NCBI GenBank assembly: GCA_022771695.1
Contig: JALEKJ010000021.1
Span: forward strand, 62,001 to 126,000
Direction of reading: 5' to 3'
Source: Roseburia sp.
GTDB taxonomy: Bacteria; Bacillota; Clostridia; Lachnospirales; Lachnospiraceae
DNA length: 64,000 nucleotides
Below the pieces are notes generated by a model. That model did not search any database, had not been told where the DNA came from, and was given only the letters and a program-made list of their open reading frames with translations. The translations under genes were made by a program, and so were the position numbers. This document shows, one piece after another, positions 52,538-60,872 of this stretch (position 1 is its first letter; each line of letters begins with the position of its first letter).

Positions 52538-53590
52538 TTAGTGTTTCGATGCTTTCTCAACTGCCTCAAACAATCCGTTGATATAGGTTGCTCCGAGCGC
52601 ACGGTCATAAAGTCCGTATCCGGCTCTTCCTGTCTCACCCCAGATCATTCTTCCGTGGTCCGGTCTTACATAACCTGTAAATCCATTGTCATGAAGTGCT
52701 TTTACGATTTCGTACATATCAAGGGAACCACAGCAGGAAAGATGTGCTCTCTCTTCAAATCCGTTATCTAATACTGCAACATTTCTTAGGTGTGCAAAGT
52801 GTACTCTTCCCATTGCAGTATATTTTGCTGCCATCTTAACTACATCGTTCTTATTAGAACATCCCAGAGAACCTGTACATAATGTAATTCCGTTGTGCTT
52901 ATCATCTACAAGCTTAAGGAAACGGTCGATATTCTCCTCGCATGTGATAATTCTCGGAAGCCCGAAAATGCTCCAACATGGATCATCCTCATGGATTGCC
53001 ATATTTACATCACACTCAGCGGCTACCGGAATCACTCTCTCCAAGAAGTACTTCAGGTTATCCCAAAGCTGGTCCTCAGACATCGCATTGTACTCAGCAA
53101 CAACACTCTTTAACTCTTCTCTTGTATAGCTGGAATCCCAACCCGGAAGTGTCAGATCGCTGTCACTCTCCAATGGATTCACTGCGTCTACCTGTTCCTG
53201 ATAATAAACAAGAGATGTGGAACCGTCCGGAAGTACATGGTCTAACTGGGTTCTTGTCCAGTCGAATACCGGCATGAAGTTGTAGCAGATGCATTTAACG
53301 CCTGCTTTTGCAACACGACGGATATTCTCACAGTAATTCTCGATATACTTATCGCGACTCGGCTTTCCAAGCTTGATATCCTCGTGAACCGGAATACTCT
53401 CAATCACTTCAAAATGAAGACCTGCGCCCTCTACCTGTTTCTTTAACTTTTCAATACTTTCCTCGCTCCAAACCTCGCCTACAGGCACATCATACACTGC
53501 AGTTACGATGGAATGCATGCCAGGAATCTGACGGATGTTCTCCAATGTTACTTTGTCATCCTCTCCGTACCAGCGAAATGATAATTTCAT
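52538..53590 (-). CDS. uxuA: mannonate dehydratase
   Basis: A 350-residue enzyme starting [31 protein letters not shown] lies five bases before the ATG. Landmarks of the UxuA TIM barrel are [53 protein letters not shown] and [13 protein letters not shown], including the metal-binding His, Cys and Asp. It dehydrates D-mannonate to 2-keto-3-deoxygluconate. First gene of the hexuronate operon, immediately behind the operator-controlled promoter. Confidence 0.95.
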   Translation of the reverse strand: MKLSFRWYGEDDKVTLENIRQIPGMHSIVTAVYDVPVGEVWSEESIEKLKKQVEGAGLHFEVIESIPVHEDIKLGKPSRDKYIENYCENIRRVAKAGVKCICYNFMPVFDWTRTQLDHVLPDGSTSLVYYQEQVDAVNPLESDSDLTLPGWDSSYTREELKSVVAEYNAMSEDQLWDNLKYFLERVIPVAAECDVNMAIHEDDPCWSIFGLPRIITCEENIDRFLKLVDDKHNGITLCTGSLGCSNKNDVVKMAAKYTAMGRVHFAHLRNVAVLDNGFEERAHLSCCGSLDMYEIVKALHDNGFTGYVRPDHGRMIWGETGRAGYGLYDRALGATYINGLFEAVEKASKH

Positions 53591-53712
53591 GTTTTCCTCC
53601 ATTCCGGCGACTTAGCGCCACATCGTGTTTTTTGGCGGCATACTATCAAAATATGCTTGCATACATGAATGTATCCATGCCATTTCCGGATTTTCATTCA
53701 TACTGTAACTTG

Positions 53713-53853
53713 ACTATATCACGCTTGTATACAAGTGTCAACGTTTATTCGATTTTTTTATGTTTTGCACATCTTAAAGCTACATTTTTGGCAAAGTTGC
53801 ACAATTATTTTCCCCATATTTTTCCAGTCATTTTACCATTACTTGTATACAAG
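53713..53853 (-). promoter_or_regulatory. uxu operon promoter with two TTGTATACAA operators
   Basis: Minus strand: TTGACA (53736-53741), exactly 17 bp, TATAGT (53713-53718). Operator 1 CTTGTATACAAG (53724-53735) fills the spacer; operator 2, identical, is at 53842-53853. Half-similar copies near 54009-54020 and over the GntR start codon (54079-54090) lie further on. The remainder of the 488-base gap (53591-54078) is AT-rich, with no other gene seen. Confidence 0.88.
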
Positions 53854-54078
53854 TTGGTATTCATTTCCACTTTTTCCATCTTTTTTGGCAATCTGCCAAA
53901 AGTTTTGGTTCACCCACCATCAAAAGTCTTCCCTTCTGCACATTTTTCTATGTATTTTTGTTTGTTTTTGAAAAAAGAGATTGTAATTTTCTAGTTATGG
54001 ATTTATATTAAGTATACAAGTTGGATATTTCTGGATTCATCTTTTCCTGAAATTTCTAAAAATTATGAGGTATTTGCT

Positions 54079-54774
54079 ATGTATACAAAGAAACACACCG
54101 GTACATCAGAAGCCGTGTACCAAAAATTAAAGGAACAAATCCTTCATCTGGAGCTTCCACCGGGCTCAGCAATCAGCGAGATTGATACCGCCGCCCAATA
54201 TGAGATTTCCAGAACACCGGTCCGTGATGCATTCAAAATGCTTGCAAGCGAGGGATTACTTGAGATTCGTCCACACATCGGAACATTTGTATCTTTAATT
54301 GACTTAAATATGATTTCGGACATCTTATATATGCGCGAAACTTTAGAGCAGGCCGTTTTCCGTGATTTAACTTCCAGTTATGACAAATCGCAGGAATTTC
54401 GCATTCGCTTAATCTTGCAGAAGCAGAGAGAACTCTTAGATGCCGATTTGAATGCAGATGAGCTCGGACGCGCATTCATCATTAGCGATAACGATTTCCA
54501 CAATACCCTCTACGAGATGGCGGGCAAGAAAAATGTCATGAGTTTCCTAAAAGGTATTGATTCACAGTATGAGCGGTTCCGTACCTTTTTAAATCTTGGC
54601 GACCGCGACAACCTGATGCGTCTGTATGGGGATCACAAAGCACTCTGGGAATATATCTCAAACAAGGATTATGAGAATCTTTCCAATACGATTTCCCATC
54701 ATATCTATGACGGTTTCAACGCGAGTACCGAAATTGTGTATAAGCATCCGGAATATTTTAAATCCATTAAATAA
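54079..54774 (+). CDS. GntR-family regulator (FCD type), likely hexuronate repressor
   Basis: A 231-residue protein. The N-terminal winged helix has YQKLKEQILHLELPPGSAISEIDTAAQYEISRTPVRDAFKML; the C-terminal helical FCD domain (from about residue 85, MRETLEQAVFRDLTS, IISDNDFHNTLYEMAGKKN, ISHHIYDGF) binds an effector via metal and His/Asp residues. It is divergent from uxuA, and the palindrome CTTGTATACAAG sits in the uxu promoter and at the sister transporter promoter, so it is probably their repressor, relieved by a hexuronate or fructuronate/mannonate. GAGGT precedes the ATG. A palindromic terminator follows. Confidence 0.9.
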   Translation: MYTKKHTGTSEAVYQKLKEQILHLELPPGSAISEIDTAAQYEISRTPVRDAFKMLASEGLLEIRPHIGTFVSLIDLNMISDILYMRETLEQAVFRDLTSSYDKSQEFRIRLILQKQRELLDADLNADELGRAFIISDNDFHNTLYEMAGKKNVMSFLKGIDSQYERFRTFLNLGDRDNLMRLYGDHKALWEYISNKDYENLSNTISHHIYDGFNASTEIVYKHPEYFKSIK

Positions 54775-54786
54775 TCTGCAAAATGC

Positions 54787-54826
54787 ATAAAAATGGCGGG
54801 TGTCACACTGTGACACCCGCCATTTT
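54787..54826. terminator. bidirectional terminator between GntR and Hpt genes
   Basis: An almost perfect palindrome: the stem aaaaatggcgggtgtca pairs with its complement around cac, with A and T runs on either side. It ends both convergent genes and overlaps the Hpt stop codon. Confidence 0.9.
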
Positions 54827-55170
54827 TATGCCGTTTCAATGATTGCCTTCAACCTACTGCACTCCTCAAGCAGCTTTGTAAGCTTCTCTTGCAAATTTTC
54901 CTTTTTATTTTCTCGCAAATCTTTTACGATATCTGAACTCGCTTCATAAAGCGCTGTCATTCCTAAGGTTCCCGCCACGCCCTTTAATGCATGCGTCTGC
55001 TCAAGCATTTCGCTATAATCGCCCTTTTCAAATGCCGCCGCAGCATCCTTGGCATGTTCATCTTCCAGAAACTTTGCCAGATACTTTTCATAAATTGCAC
55101 ATTTTCCAACAAATCTTGCCAGCGCACCATCATAATCAATGCCCGCAGACCGAAGTATCCTCTCATTCAT
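54826..55170 (-). CDS. histidine phosphotransfer (Hpt) domain protein
   Basis: A 114-residue all-helical protein starting MNERILRSAGIDYDGALARF. The phospho-acceptor is the His in QTHALKGVAGTLG, the Hpt consensus. No kinase or regulator is fused to it or adjacent, so it probably bridges a remote multi-step phosphorelay. A run of G residues (GGGGGG) precedes this ATG as ribosome site. It lies between gntR and spoVAE. Confidence 0.88.
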   Translation of the reverse strand: MNERILRSAGIDYDGALARFVGKCAIYEKYLAKFLEDEHAKDAAAAFEKGDYSEMLEQTHALKGVAGTLGMTALYEASSDIVKDLRENKKENLQEKLTKLLEECSRLKAIIETA

Positions 55171-55242
55171 GGCAGTCCCCCCTGTCATTCTTATTCTCTT
55201 ATAGTGGATTGTACTACCATGTGTTATATTTCGCAATTCTTT

Positions 55243-55599
55243 TTATTTTTTCATTTTGGGCTGAAAAATAATGCTTGCAAGATAACCAAATATCAATGCT
55301 CCCGATATTCCCACCGCACTTGCTTTAAAACCGCCCATAAAAATGCCGATAAAGCCATTCTGATCGACCGCCTCCTTTACGCCTTTCCACAATACATTTC
55401 CAAATCCGAGCAGAGGCACACTTGCACCCGCGCCCGCAAATTCTATCAAAGGCTCGTAAAGCTGAAGTGCCCCCAACACTGTGCCCGCACACACCAGAAG
55501 CACCATAATGCGCCCCGGCATAAGCTTTGTCTTTTCCATTAAAATCTGAACCAGCGCGCAGATAAGACCGCCGACCCAGAATGCATTGATATAGTCCAT
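55243..55599 (-). CDS. spoVAE: stage V sporulation protein AE (SpoVAE)
   Basis: A 118-residue protein with three to four transmembrane helices, starting MDYINAFWVGGLICALVQILMEKTKLMPGRIMV. The segments GAGASVPLLGFGNVLWKGVKEAV and GFIGIFMGGFKASAVGISGALIFG are SpoVAE signatures. It is part of the inner spore membrane channel that moves dipicolinic acid into the forespore and out on germination. It follows spoVAD after a structured 122-bp spacer. GGAGAG precedes the ATG. Confidence 0.93.
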   Translation of the reverse strand: MDYINAFWVGGLICALVQILMEKTKLMPGRIMVLLVCAGTVLGALQLYEPLIEFAGAGASVPLLGFGNVLWKGVKEAVDQNGFIGIFMGGFKASAVGISGALIFGYLASIIFQPKMKK

Positions 55600-55628
55600 A
55601 ATCTTCTCTCCTTCCTGCTACAATATGC

Positions 55629-55714
55629 GAGCCATGCAGCTCGCTTCCGCTTCACTCCGTCTCGCTCCATAGCGACCTACGGTCGCATTGTCTTCTTCCT
55701 GCTTGGCATGGCTC
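55629..55714 (-). other. structured spacer between spoVAD and spoVAE
   Basis: Outer arms gagccatgc (55629-55637) and gcatggctc (55706-55714) enclose gcgacc / ggtcgc (55672-55686) and GC-rich Ser-codon-like repeats. A multi-branched RNA is likely. No T run follows, so it is not an obvious terminator. Confidence 0.5.
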
Positions 55715-55721
55715 ATTGTCA

Positions 55722-56732
55722 TCACGCATGCTCGATTACCACCGCATGTGCGATACCCGGCACGGTCATTCCTTCATTAAAAGAAACCGTTGACAGCAAG
55801 GCTCCGGTTGGCACAAACAGGATTCGTTTCCATCTGCCCTCTTCTATTTTCTTTAAAAAATAGGCAGAAAGCGTCACGGCAGAGCATCCGCAGCCGGAGC
55901 CGCCGGCGCCCGTCCCCTGTTTTTTACTGTCAAAAATCTCTATTCCGCAATCTGCATGAACGCTTCTGATATCATAGCCTCCCTGTCTTACCAAATCCCA
56001 CAGAATTTCCTGACCGATTGTTCCTAAATCGCCGGTAATAATCTTGTCATAATCCGCTGCACTTCTTCCGAAATCCGATAAGTGTTGGCAGATAGTATCC
56101 GCAGCCGCCGGCGCCATCGCAGCTCCCATATTCATCGAGTCCTTGATTCCGTAATCCACAATTTTTCCGGTTGTGACTCCGGTAATTCTGGCTTTGCCGC
56201 GCTTCTTTCCAAGTACAAAGGCAGCACTTCCGGTGACGGTCCAGGTAGCAGATAAGGGTCTCTGATTGGCATATTCCAAGGGAAATCGAAACTGCTTTTC
56301 CGCACTTGCAAAATGACTGGAGGTCATAGACACGACATAATCCGCATATCCCGCCGCCACACACATTGCACCGAGCGAAAGTGCTTCCCCACAGGTACTG
56401 CACGCTCCGTACAGACCAAACAGCGGCACCTGATAATCCATAAGCCCAAAGGAAGTTGCAATCGTCTGTCCAAGTAAATCTCCCGAAAAAAGATAGCGAA
56501 TATCCGCCGCTTTTAATCCGGCTTTTCCTACTGCCATCTGGAAAGCTTCCTTTTGAAGCGTGCTCTCCGCCTCCTCCCATGTATCTGCTCCAAATTTGTC
56601 ATCTTGTCCCACGACATCAAAGCAGTTGCCAAGAGGTCCCTCCCCCTCCTTTTTCCCAACAATATTGGCACTGCTAATGATGTAAGGTGCCTCTGCAAAC
56701 TGCAAACTCTGTTTTCCTATTTTTACATCCAT
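55722..56732 (-). CDS. spoVAD: stage V sporulation protein AD (SpoVAD)
   Basis: A 336-residue protein starting MDVKIGKQSLQF (GGAGG six bases before this ATG; a longer frame upstream has no support). It has the thiolase-like fold (GACSTCGEALSLGAMCVAAGYADY, SATWTVTGSAAFVLG, GAGGSGCGCSAVTLSAYFLKKI). SpoVAD binds dipicolinic acid on the outside of the inner spore membrane channel. It directly precedes spoVAE; spoVAC, which normally stands before it, is absent here. The cluster shows that the organism can make endospores. Confidence 0.93.
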   Translation of the reverse strand: MDVKIGKQSLQFAEAPYIISSANIVGKKEGEGPLGNCFDVVGQDDKFGADTWEEAESTLQKEAFQMAVGKAGLKAADIRYLFSGDLLGQTIATSFGLMDYQVPLFGLYGACSTCGEALSLGAMCVAAGYADYVVSMTSSHFASAEKQFRFPLEYANQRPLSATWTVTGSAAFVLGKKRGKARITGVTTGKIVDYGIKDSMNMGAAMAPAAADTICQHLSDFGRSAADYDKIITGDLGTIGQEILWDLVRQGGYDIRSVHADCGIEIFDSKKQGTGAGGSGCGCSAVTLSAYFLKKIEEGRWKRILFVPTGALLSTVSFNEGMTVPGIAHAVVIEHA

Positions 56733-56923
56733 ATATATCCTCCACACTTCAATCGTTCGTCCTTCTTTTCCCTTAGTATGAACGACCAAAAAAATCTTAT
56801 ACATCTTTTTTCTTTGCTCATTTCTCATCGCAAAAGAAATTTGTTATGTGTTTTCTTGTGTATAGAGAATGCATTGACGGTCAAAATATGGGTAATATAT
56901 GATAATTTTACGAGGTAGACAGC

Positions 56924-57292
56924 ATGAGAAATGAATATATTCCTAAAGCATTAAAAGAATATAGAAAGAAAAATAATTATACCGTAAATGATGTTTCACT
57001 AATGTTGCATGAGCGCTCTATCGAAGTTGCACCAAAGACAATTTATGGTTGGGAAAGCGGACAGGCAAATCCAAGCGCCGACATGCTCTTAACGCTTTGT
57101 GAAATGTATAATATTACAGATGTATTGGCAGCTTTCGGCTATAAAGAAGATGACTCGTTCTTCCATGTAACACCATCGGAACGTGCCCTGATTGAATCTT
57201 ATCGCAAGCATCCGGAACTTCAAAAAGCAGTGAACAAATTGCTGGATTTAGCTGTTGTGCGCAAGCAGAAGCCGGCAGCAAATACAAAATAA
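56924..57292 (+). CDS. XRE-family helix-turn-helix regulator
   Basis: A 122-residue protein. The N-terminal HTH is KALKEYRKKNNYTVNDVSLMLHERSIEVAPKTIYGWESGQANPSADMLLTLC. The rest is a helical tail with SERALIESYRKHPELQKAVNKLLDL, possibly for dimerisation. Divergent from spoVAD, 191 bases apart; it may or may not control it. GAGG lies before the ATG. A strong palindromic terminator follows. Confidence 0.85.
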   Translation: MRNEYIPKALKEYRKKNNYTVNDVSLMLHERSIEVAPKTIYGWESGQANPSADMLLTLCEMYNITDVLAAFGYKEDDSFFHVTPSERALIESYRKHPELQKAVNKLLDLAVVRKQKPAANTK

Positions 57293-57331
57293 GAGCTAAT
57301 CATACGCTTATATTATTGCGTTGATTAGCTC
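57293..57331. terminator. bidirectional terminator after the XRE gene
   Basis: A long stem, gagctaatca (with tacgc) paired with (gcgt)tgattagctc, around an AT-rich loop, with T runs on the plus strand. It lies between convergent genes. Confidence 0.85.
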
Positions 57332-57336
57332 TTTAT

Positions 57337-58023
57337 TTATTTTCGTTTCATCGTGCGCAACATCTCTTTTTCTTCCGGTGAAATGCGGTACGATTCTATC
57401 ATCTTCTGAATGGCTTTGTTATAAGTAAAATCGTCCAGATGGTTGTTCAGCAGAAATGCGTGCGTCTCCTTCGGGAACTTGGCATATGCAGTCGCAACTC
57501 CCCAGGCAACTCCCATCTTGCAGTAATATCCCTCATGATTTAATTCATCCCACACAGCAAGCACACGGTCTATATAGTCGGCTTCCAGGAAATGGTCCAT
57601 TAACATGACGGCCACAACGCGCTGTTCAAATTCATTCTTTGAATTCTTATATTGCATCAGAAAATCCCACACTTTATCCCTATGCTTCCTTGCAATCTTA
57701 AATGTCGCGCAAAATCCATCGTTTACCGACCAGTCATGAATCTTCGGAATGAATGCTGCCGCATAAGAAAGCAGCTCGTCAATATCCGCTTTTGCATATC
57801 CGATGACAAATCCCTGCAAACAGATTTCCTCATATGAATCGTTCCGCGCCTCTTTTAAATAAGTATGCCAGTCGTCTTTCGCGATTTTTTTTGCCAAATC
57901 GCGAAGCATTGGAATGCGGACACCTAAAATCGTATCACTGCCCGGTATCAGCCCGGAGTTAAACTCCCGATACTTTGCCTCTGCATGTTCTTCTAAATAG
58001 GTACGAATTTCCTGATTTGTCAT
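57337..58023 (-). CDS. AlkD-like DNA alkylation repair protein
   Basis: A 228-residue all-helical protein of HEAT-like repeats starting MTNQEIRTYLEEHAEAKYREF. The segments LGVRIPMLRDLAKKIAK, DSYEEICLQGFVIGYAK, DWSVNDGFCATFK and GVAWGVATAYAKFP match the AlkD family of base-excision glycosylases that remove alkylated purines. The Trp and Asp of DWSVND are the expected active-site residues. It stands alone. A GGGG stretch precedes this start; a start 16 codons earlier is also in frame. Confidence 0.9.
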   Translation of the reverse strand: MTNQEIRTYLEEHAEAKYREFNSGLIPGSDTILGVRIPMLRDLAKKIAKDDWHTYLKEARNDSYEEICLQGFVIGYAKADIDELLSYAAAFIPKIHDWSVNDGFCATFKIARKHRDKVWDFLMQYKNSKNEFEQRVVAVMLMDHFLEADYIDRVLAVWDELNHEGYYCKMGVAWGVATAYAKFPKETHAFLLNNHLDDFTYNKAIQKMIESYRISPEEKEMLRTMKRK

Positions 58024-58128
58024 TATCCTGCCCCTTCTGCTCATTTTCGTAAAAGAGTTACTTTCAACCATTTTACTCTAAAAAGACATGTGAATCAATG
58101 CACAGGAACAAAAGTGCTCTATTTCATT

Positions 58129-58884
58129 TTAGTCCTCGAATATTTCTCCGTCCACAATCCGCACGACTCGCCCCGCGTGTTTTGCCACACCAAGATCATG
58201 TGTAATCATCACGATGGTATTTCCCATATCGTTCAGATTCTGAAACAGCTTTAGCACTTCCTTCCCACTGTTTACATCCAGCGCTCCGGTCGGCTCATCC
58301 GCCAGAAGAATAGTAGGACGCCCTACCAGTGCACGTGCAATTGCCACACGCTGCTGTTGACCACCGGACAATTCGTTCGGCTTATGATTGATACGCTCCT
58401 TCAGTCCCAGCATCTCAATGGTGTCCATACTTGCCTCCTGCGCTTCCTTAAGTGACATTCCACGCATGAGAAGCGGCATGACAATATTTTGAAGCACATT
58501 ATAGGTGGAAATCAAATGGTATTTCTGAAAAATAAATCCAATCTTCTGATTGCGGATATCCGTAAGTTGCTGCTCCTTCGCCTTCTCAATCTCCACTCCG
58601 TCCAAATGATAGCTTCCGCTATCCATAACACCCATGCATCCGATAATATTCATCAGCGTACTTTTCCCGGAACCTGACGGTCCTAAAATAGCTAAATACT
58701 CACCTTTTTTCACAGTCAGCGAGATGTCTTTTAATACATGCAGCGGCTGTTCCCCCATCATATAAGATTTGTTAATATTTTTTATCGTGATAACCTCAGC
58801 ATCTTCTGCTTCCCGGATTATCGCATTTTCCATCGAGCTTACCGGCATCTCCATATCTGGCTGCATTTCCATTATAGCATCCAT
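58129..58884 (-). CDS. MacB-type ABC transporter ATPase
   Basis: A 251-residue ATPase: Walker A GPSGSGKST (about residue 66), signature LSGGQQQRVAIARALVG and Walker B ILLADEPTGALD. The first 30 residues are a Met/Glu-rich lead not seen in short MacB ATPases, so a start further in is possible. Its start overlaps the end of the accessory-protein gene by 13 bases. It energises the FtsX-like permease, 0.7 kb upstream in the same operon, to move an unknown compound, often a peptide or drug, across the membrane. Confidence 0.93.
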   Translation of the reverse strand: MDAIMEMQPDMEMPVSSMENAIIREAEDAEVITIKNINKSYMMGEQPLHVLKDISLTVKKGEYLAILGPSGSGKSTLMNIIGCMGVMDSGSYHLDGVEIEKAKEQQLTDIRNQKIGFIFQKYHLISTYNVLQNIVMPLLMRGMSLKEAQEASMDTIEMLGLKERINHKPNELSGGQQQRVAIARALVGRPTILLADEPTGALDVNSGKEVLKLFQNLNDMGNTIVMITHDLGVAKHAGRVVRIVDGEIFED

Positions 58885-59522
58885 ATTTCTGTAATAATCT
58901 CCTCTCCATCCTCTGTCGTTTCCACAAGCATCTTAATGATATCTCCGGATGCCAGACGCCTAAATGTAGTTTCCGCATCTGACTGTGTATGCACGATAAC
59001 TCCGACCGGAATCAATGTCGTTGTCTTTGTGTTCATCCTGCCTAAGCCGGCATCCGGTCCGGCATCCATGGATGACATTCCTTCCTCTGTGGACACCTCC
59101 CCACTTGATGCTTCTTGGCTTGACATCCCACCGCCTGGTGCTTCTCTGTCTGGCACCTCACCGCTCGATGCTTCTCCACTTGGTCTGCCCGGCATTTCAC
59201 CATCCGCTTGCCTCTCCTCTGCATTTTCCAGCGCTCTATCGAAGGATTCATCTTCTGCTGCCTCGCCCTCTTCAACTTCTGCCACAGTTTCCTCTGCCGC
59301 TTCCCGCTGCTCCAGGTATGCTGTTACAACAGACTCTTCCAATTTCATGTACGTAATCTCATTTCCCTGTATTTCACTCACATAAACATATACATAGTTC
59401 TGATTTTCTCCAAGAACCGCTTGCGTCTGTGTCCCCCACAAAGGCACCAGAACAAACACCAATGCAGCAACTGCTGCAATCGCCAACGTACCAATTCCCA
59501 GCGTTTTCTTTTTTTCTATCAT
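58872..59522 (-). CDS. acidic low-complexity membrane-anchored accessory protein of the MacB system
   Basis: A 216-residue protein. An N-terminal transmembrane or signal anchor (LGIGTLAIAAVAALVFVLVPLWG) is followed by a beta-rich stretch (QNYVYVYVSEIQGNEITYMKL). Then comes an acidic, Gly/Ser/Glu/Met-rich region with repeats of SSGEV, GEASSGEV and EASSGEVSTEEG, and last a folded-looking end (TKTTTLIPVGVIVHTQSDAET..RRLASGDIIKMLVET). I do not recognise the family. It stands between permease and ATPase genes and overlaps the ATPase start, so it belongs to this system, perhaps as an extracellular partner of the adaptors. Confidence 0.8.
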   Translation of the reverse strand: MIEKKKTLGIGTLAIAAVAALVFVLVPLWGTQTQAVLGENQNYVYVYVSEIQGNEITYMKLEESVVTAYLEQREAAEETVAEVEEGEAAEDESFDRALENAEERQADGEMPGRPSGEASSGEVPDREAPGGGMSSQEASSGEVSTEEGMSSMDAGPDAGLGRMNTKTTTLIPVGVIVHTQSDAETTFRRLASGDIIKMLVETTEDGEEIITEIWML

Positions 59523-59543
59523 CTATATTTGCCTTTCTGTCCT

Positions 59544-60872
59544 CTATTCTGCTCCCAATGCATCTACCGGCACCAATTTTGATGCTTTATACGCCGGATA
59601 GAATCCGAAGATTGTTCCGGTTCCCACTGCAAAAATCAATGCAATGAAAAATGCCGTTGCAGACAATTCCACGCGTACCCCAAAATACTGTACCAATGGT
59701 GTAACTGCGAGACTGAGAATATTTCCCAGAATACCTCCAAGCAAACTGATTGCAGCCGCTTCCGCAAGAAACTCGAACAAAATATCTCTCTGAGAGCATC
59801 CGATTGCCTTTAAGATACCGATTTCATTGGTTCGTTCTTTTACCGATACAAACAATACGTTCATAATGCCGATACCTCCAACCACAAATACGATTGCTGC
59901 CATTGCGATAAGAAGCATCGTAAGTATCTCATTCGATGCCTCCGCAGCCTCCATTTTGCTTCCCGCATCCTCAAATGTGAACTCTGCATTCGGATAACTG
60001 TCTGCCAGCACTTCTGTCACTTCTGCAATCACCCCCTCCACATTATTCACATCTGCCGCCAGAACAGTAATCGTCGGGTCGACATTGGTTCCGACAATGT
60101 ACTTCACTCCGGTGGAATACGGAATAAAAATCGAATCGTCCGGACTGATGCCGGATGATACCGTTCCCATCGATGCGAGAATACCATTTACCACATACAT
60201 GCGGTCATCGATATAGATTACACTTCCATATGCCTCAATCGCACTTCCAAAAATCTCCTCTGCGACATTTGCGCCAAGCACGCATACCTTCTCTTTATTC
60301 TCATTGTCCGCGTCAGAGATAAATTCCCCGATAGAGAGCTCTAAATTACTGATTTCTTCATATTCCGACTCCACCCCCGCTATTGTGTAACTGTCTGCTT
60401 CCTCAAGCTCGCCGCCGTCCACGCTTGCTCTGGTTGTATAGGAAATCGTAGCCGCCGAAATTCCCGACGTAAATGTCAGGATATCGTCCACATCCTCCGA
60501 GGTTAATGTAATGTTCTCCTGGTTCATGCGGTCCTCCATATCTGCACCGCCGCCAAAAAAGCCCGGCATGCCACCTGACATTCCACCGGAAGCAGCCCCA
60601 CCCGGCATCATCGTCATGCCCGAATCCAAGCTTTCTGAATCGCTTCCCCGCATTCTGCTCTGCGAATCCCCGCCATCATAGGAAATATCAATCGCACCGG
60701 CATTTAAGTTTTTGAACTGGTCCGCCACATCTGCCTGCCCGCCTCTTCCGATGGCTATCACCATTACAATCGTTGCCGCTCCCACGATAATGCCGATGGA
60801 GGTCATAATTGTCTTAAACTTATTCTGCGTAATATTAATCCACACCAACCGTAACAACTCATTCGGTTTCAT
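59544..60872 (-). CDS. MacB-type ABC transporter permease
   Basis: A 442-residue permease. It has the MacB_PCD core (transmembrane helix TMTSIGIIVGAATIVMVIAIG near residue 27) and three more helices at the end (MLLIAMAAIVFVVGGIGIMNVLFVSVKERTNEIGILKAIG, ILGNILSLAVTPLVQYF, FFIALIFAVGTGTIFGFYPAYKASK), which define FtsX-like permeases. The extracellular domain has a Met/Gly-rich insert (MTMMPGGAASGGMSGGMPGFFGGG), not usual in MacB. Its start overlaps the adaptor gene upstream by 14 bases. Confidence 0.93.
   Translation of the reverse strand: MKPNELLRLVWINITQNKFKTIMTSIGIIVGAATIVMVIAIGRGGQADVADQFKNLNAGAIDISYDGGDSQSRMRGSDSESLDSGMTMMPGGAASGGMSGGMPGFFGGGADMEDRMNQENITLTSEDVDDILTFTSGISAATISYTTRASVDGGELEEADSYTIAGVESEYEEISNLELSIGEFISDADNENKEKVCVLGANVAEEIFGSAIEAYGSVIYIDDRMYVVNGILASMGTVSSGISPDDSIFIPYSTGVKYIVGTNVDPTITVLAADVNNVEGVIAEVTEVLADSYPNAEFTFEDAGSKMEAAEASNEILTMLLIAMAAIVFVVGGIGIMNVLFVSVKERTNEIGILKAIGCSQRDILFEFLAEAAAISLLGGILGNILSLAVTPLVQYFGVRVELSATAFFIALIFAVGTGTIFGFYPAYKASKLVPVDALGAE

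Noticed and set aside
58738-59385. 215-residue plus-strand frame with SPLDASPLG-type repeats
   Set aside because: It is antisense to the Ser/Gly/Glu-rich repeats of the accessory protein of the MacB operon and has no start signals.
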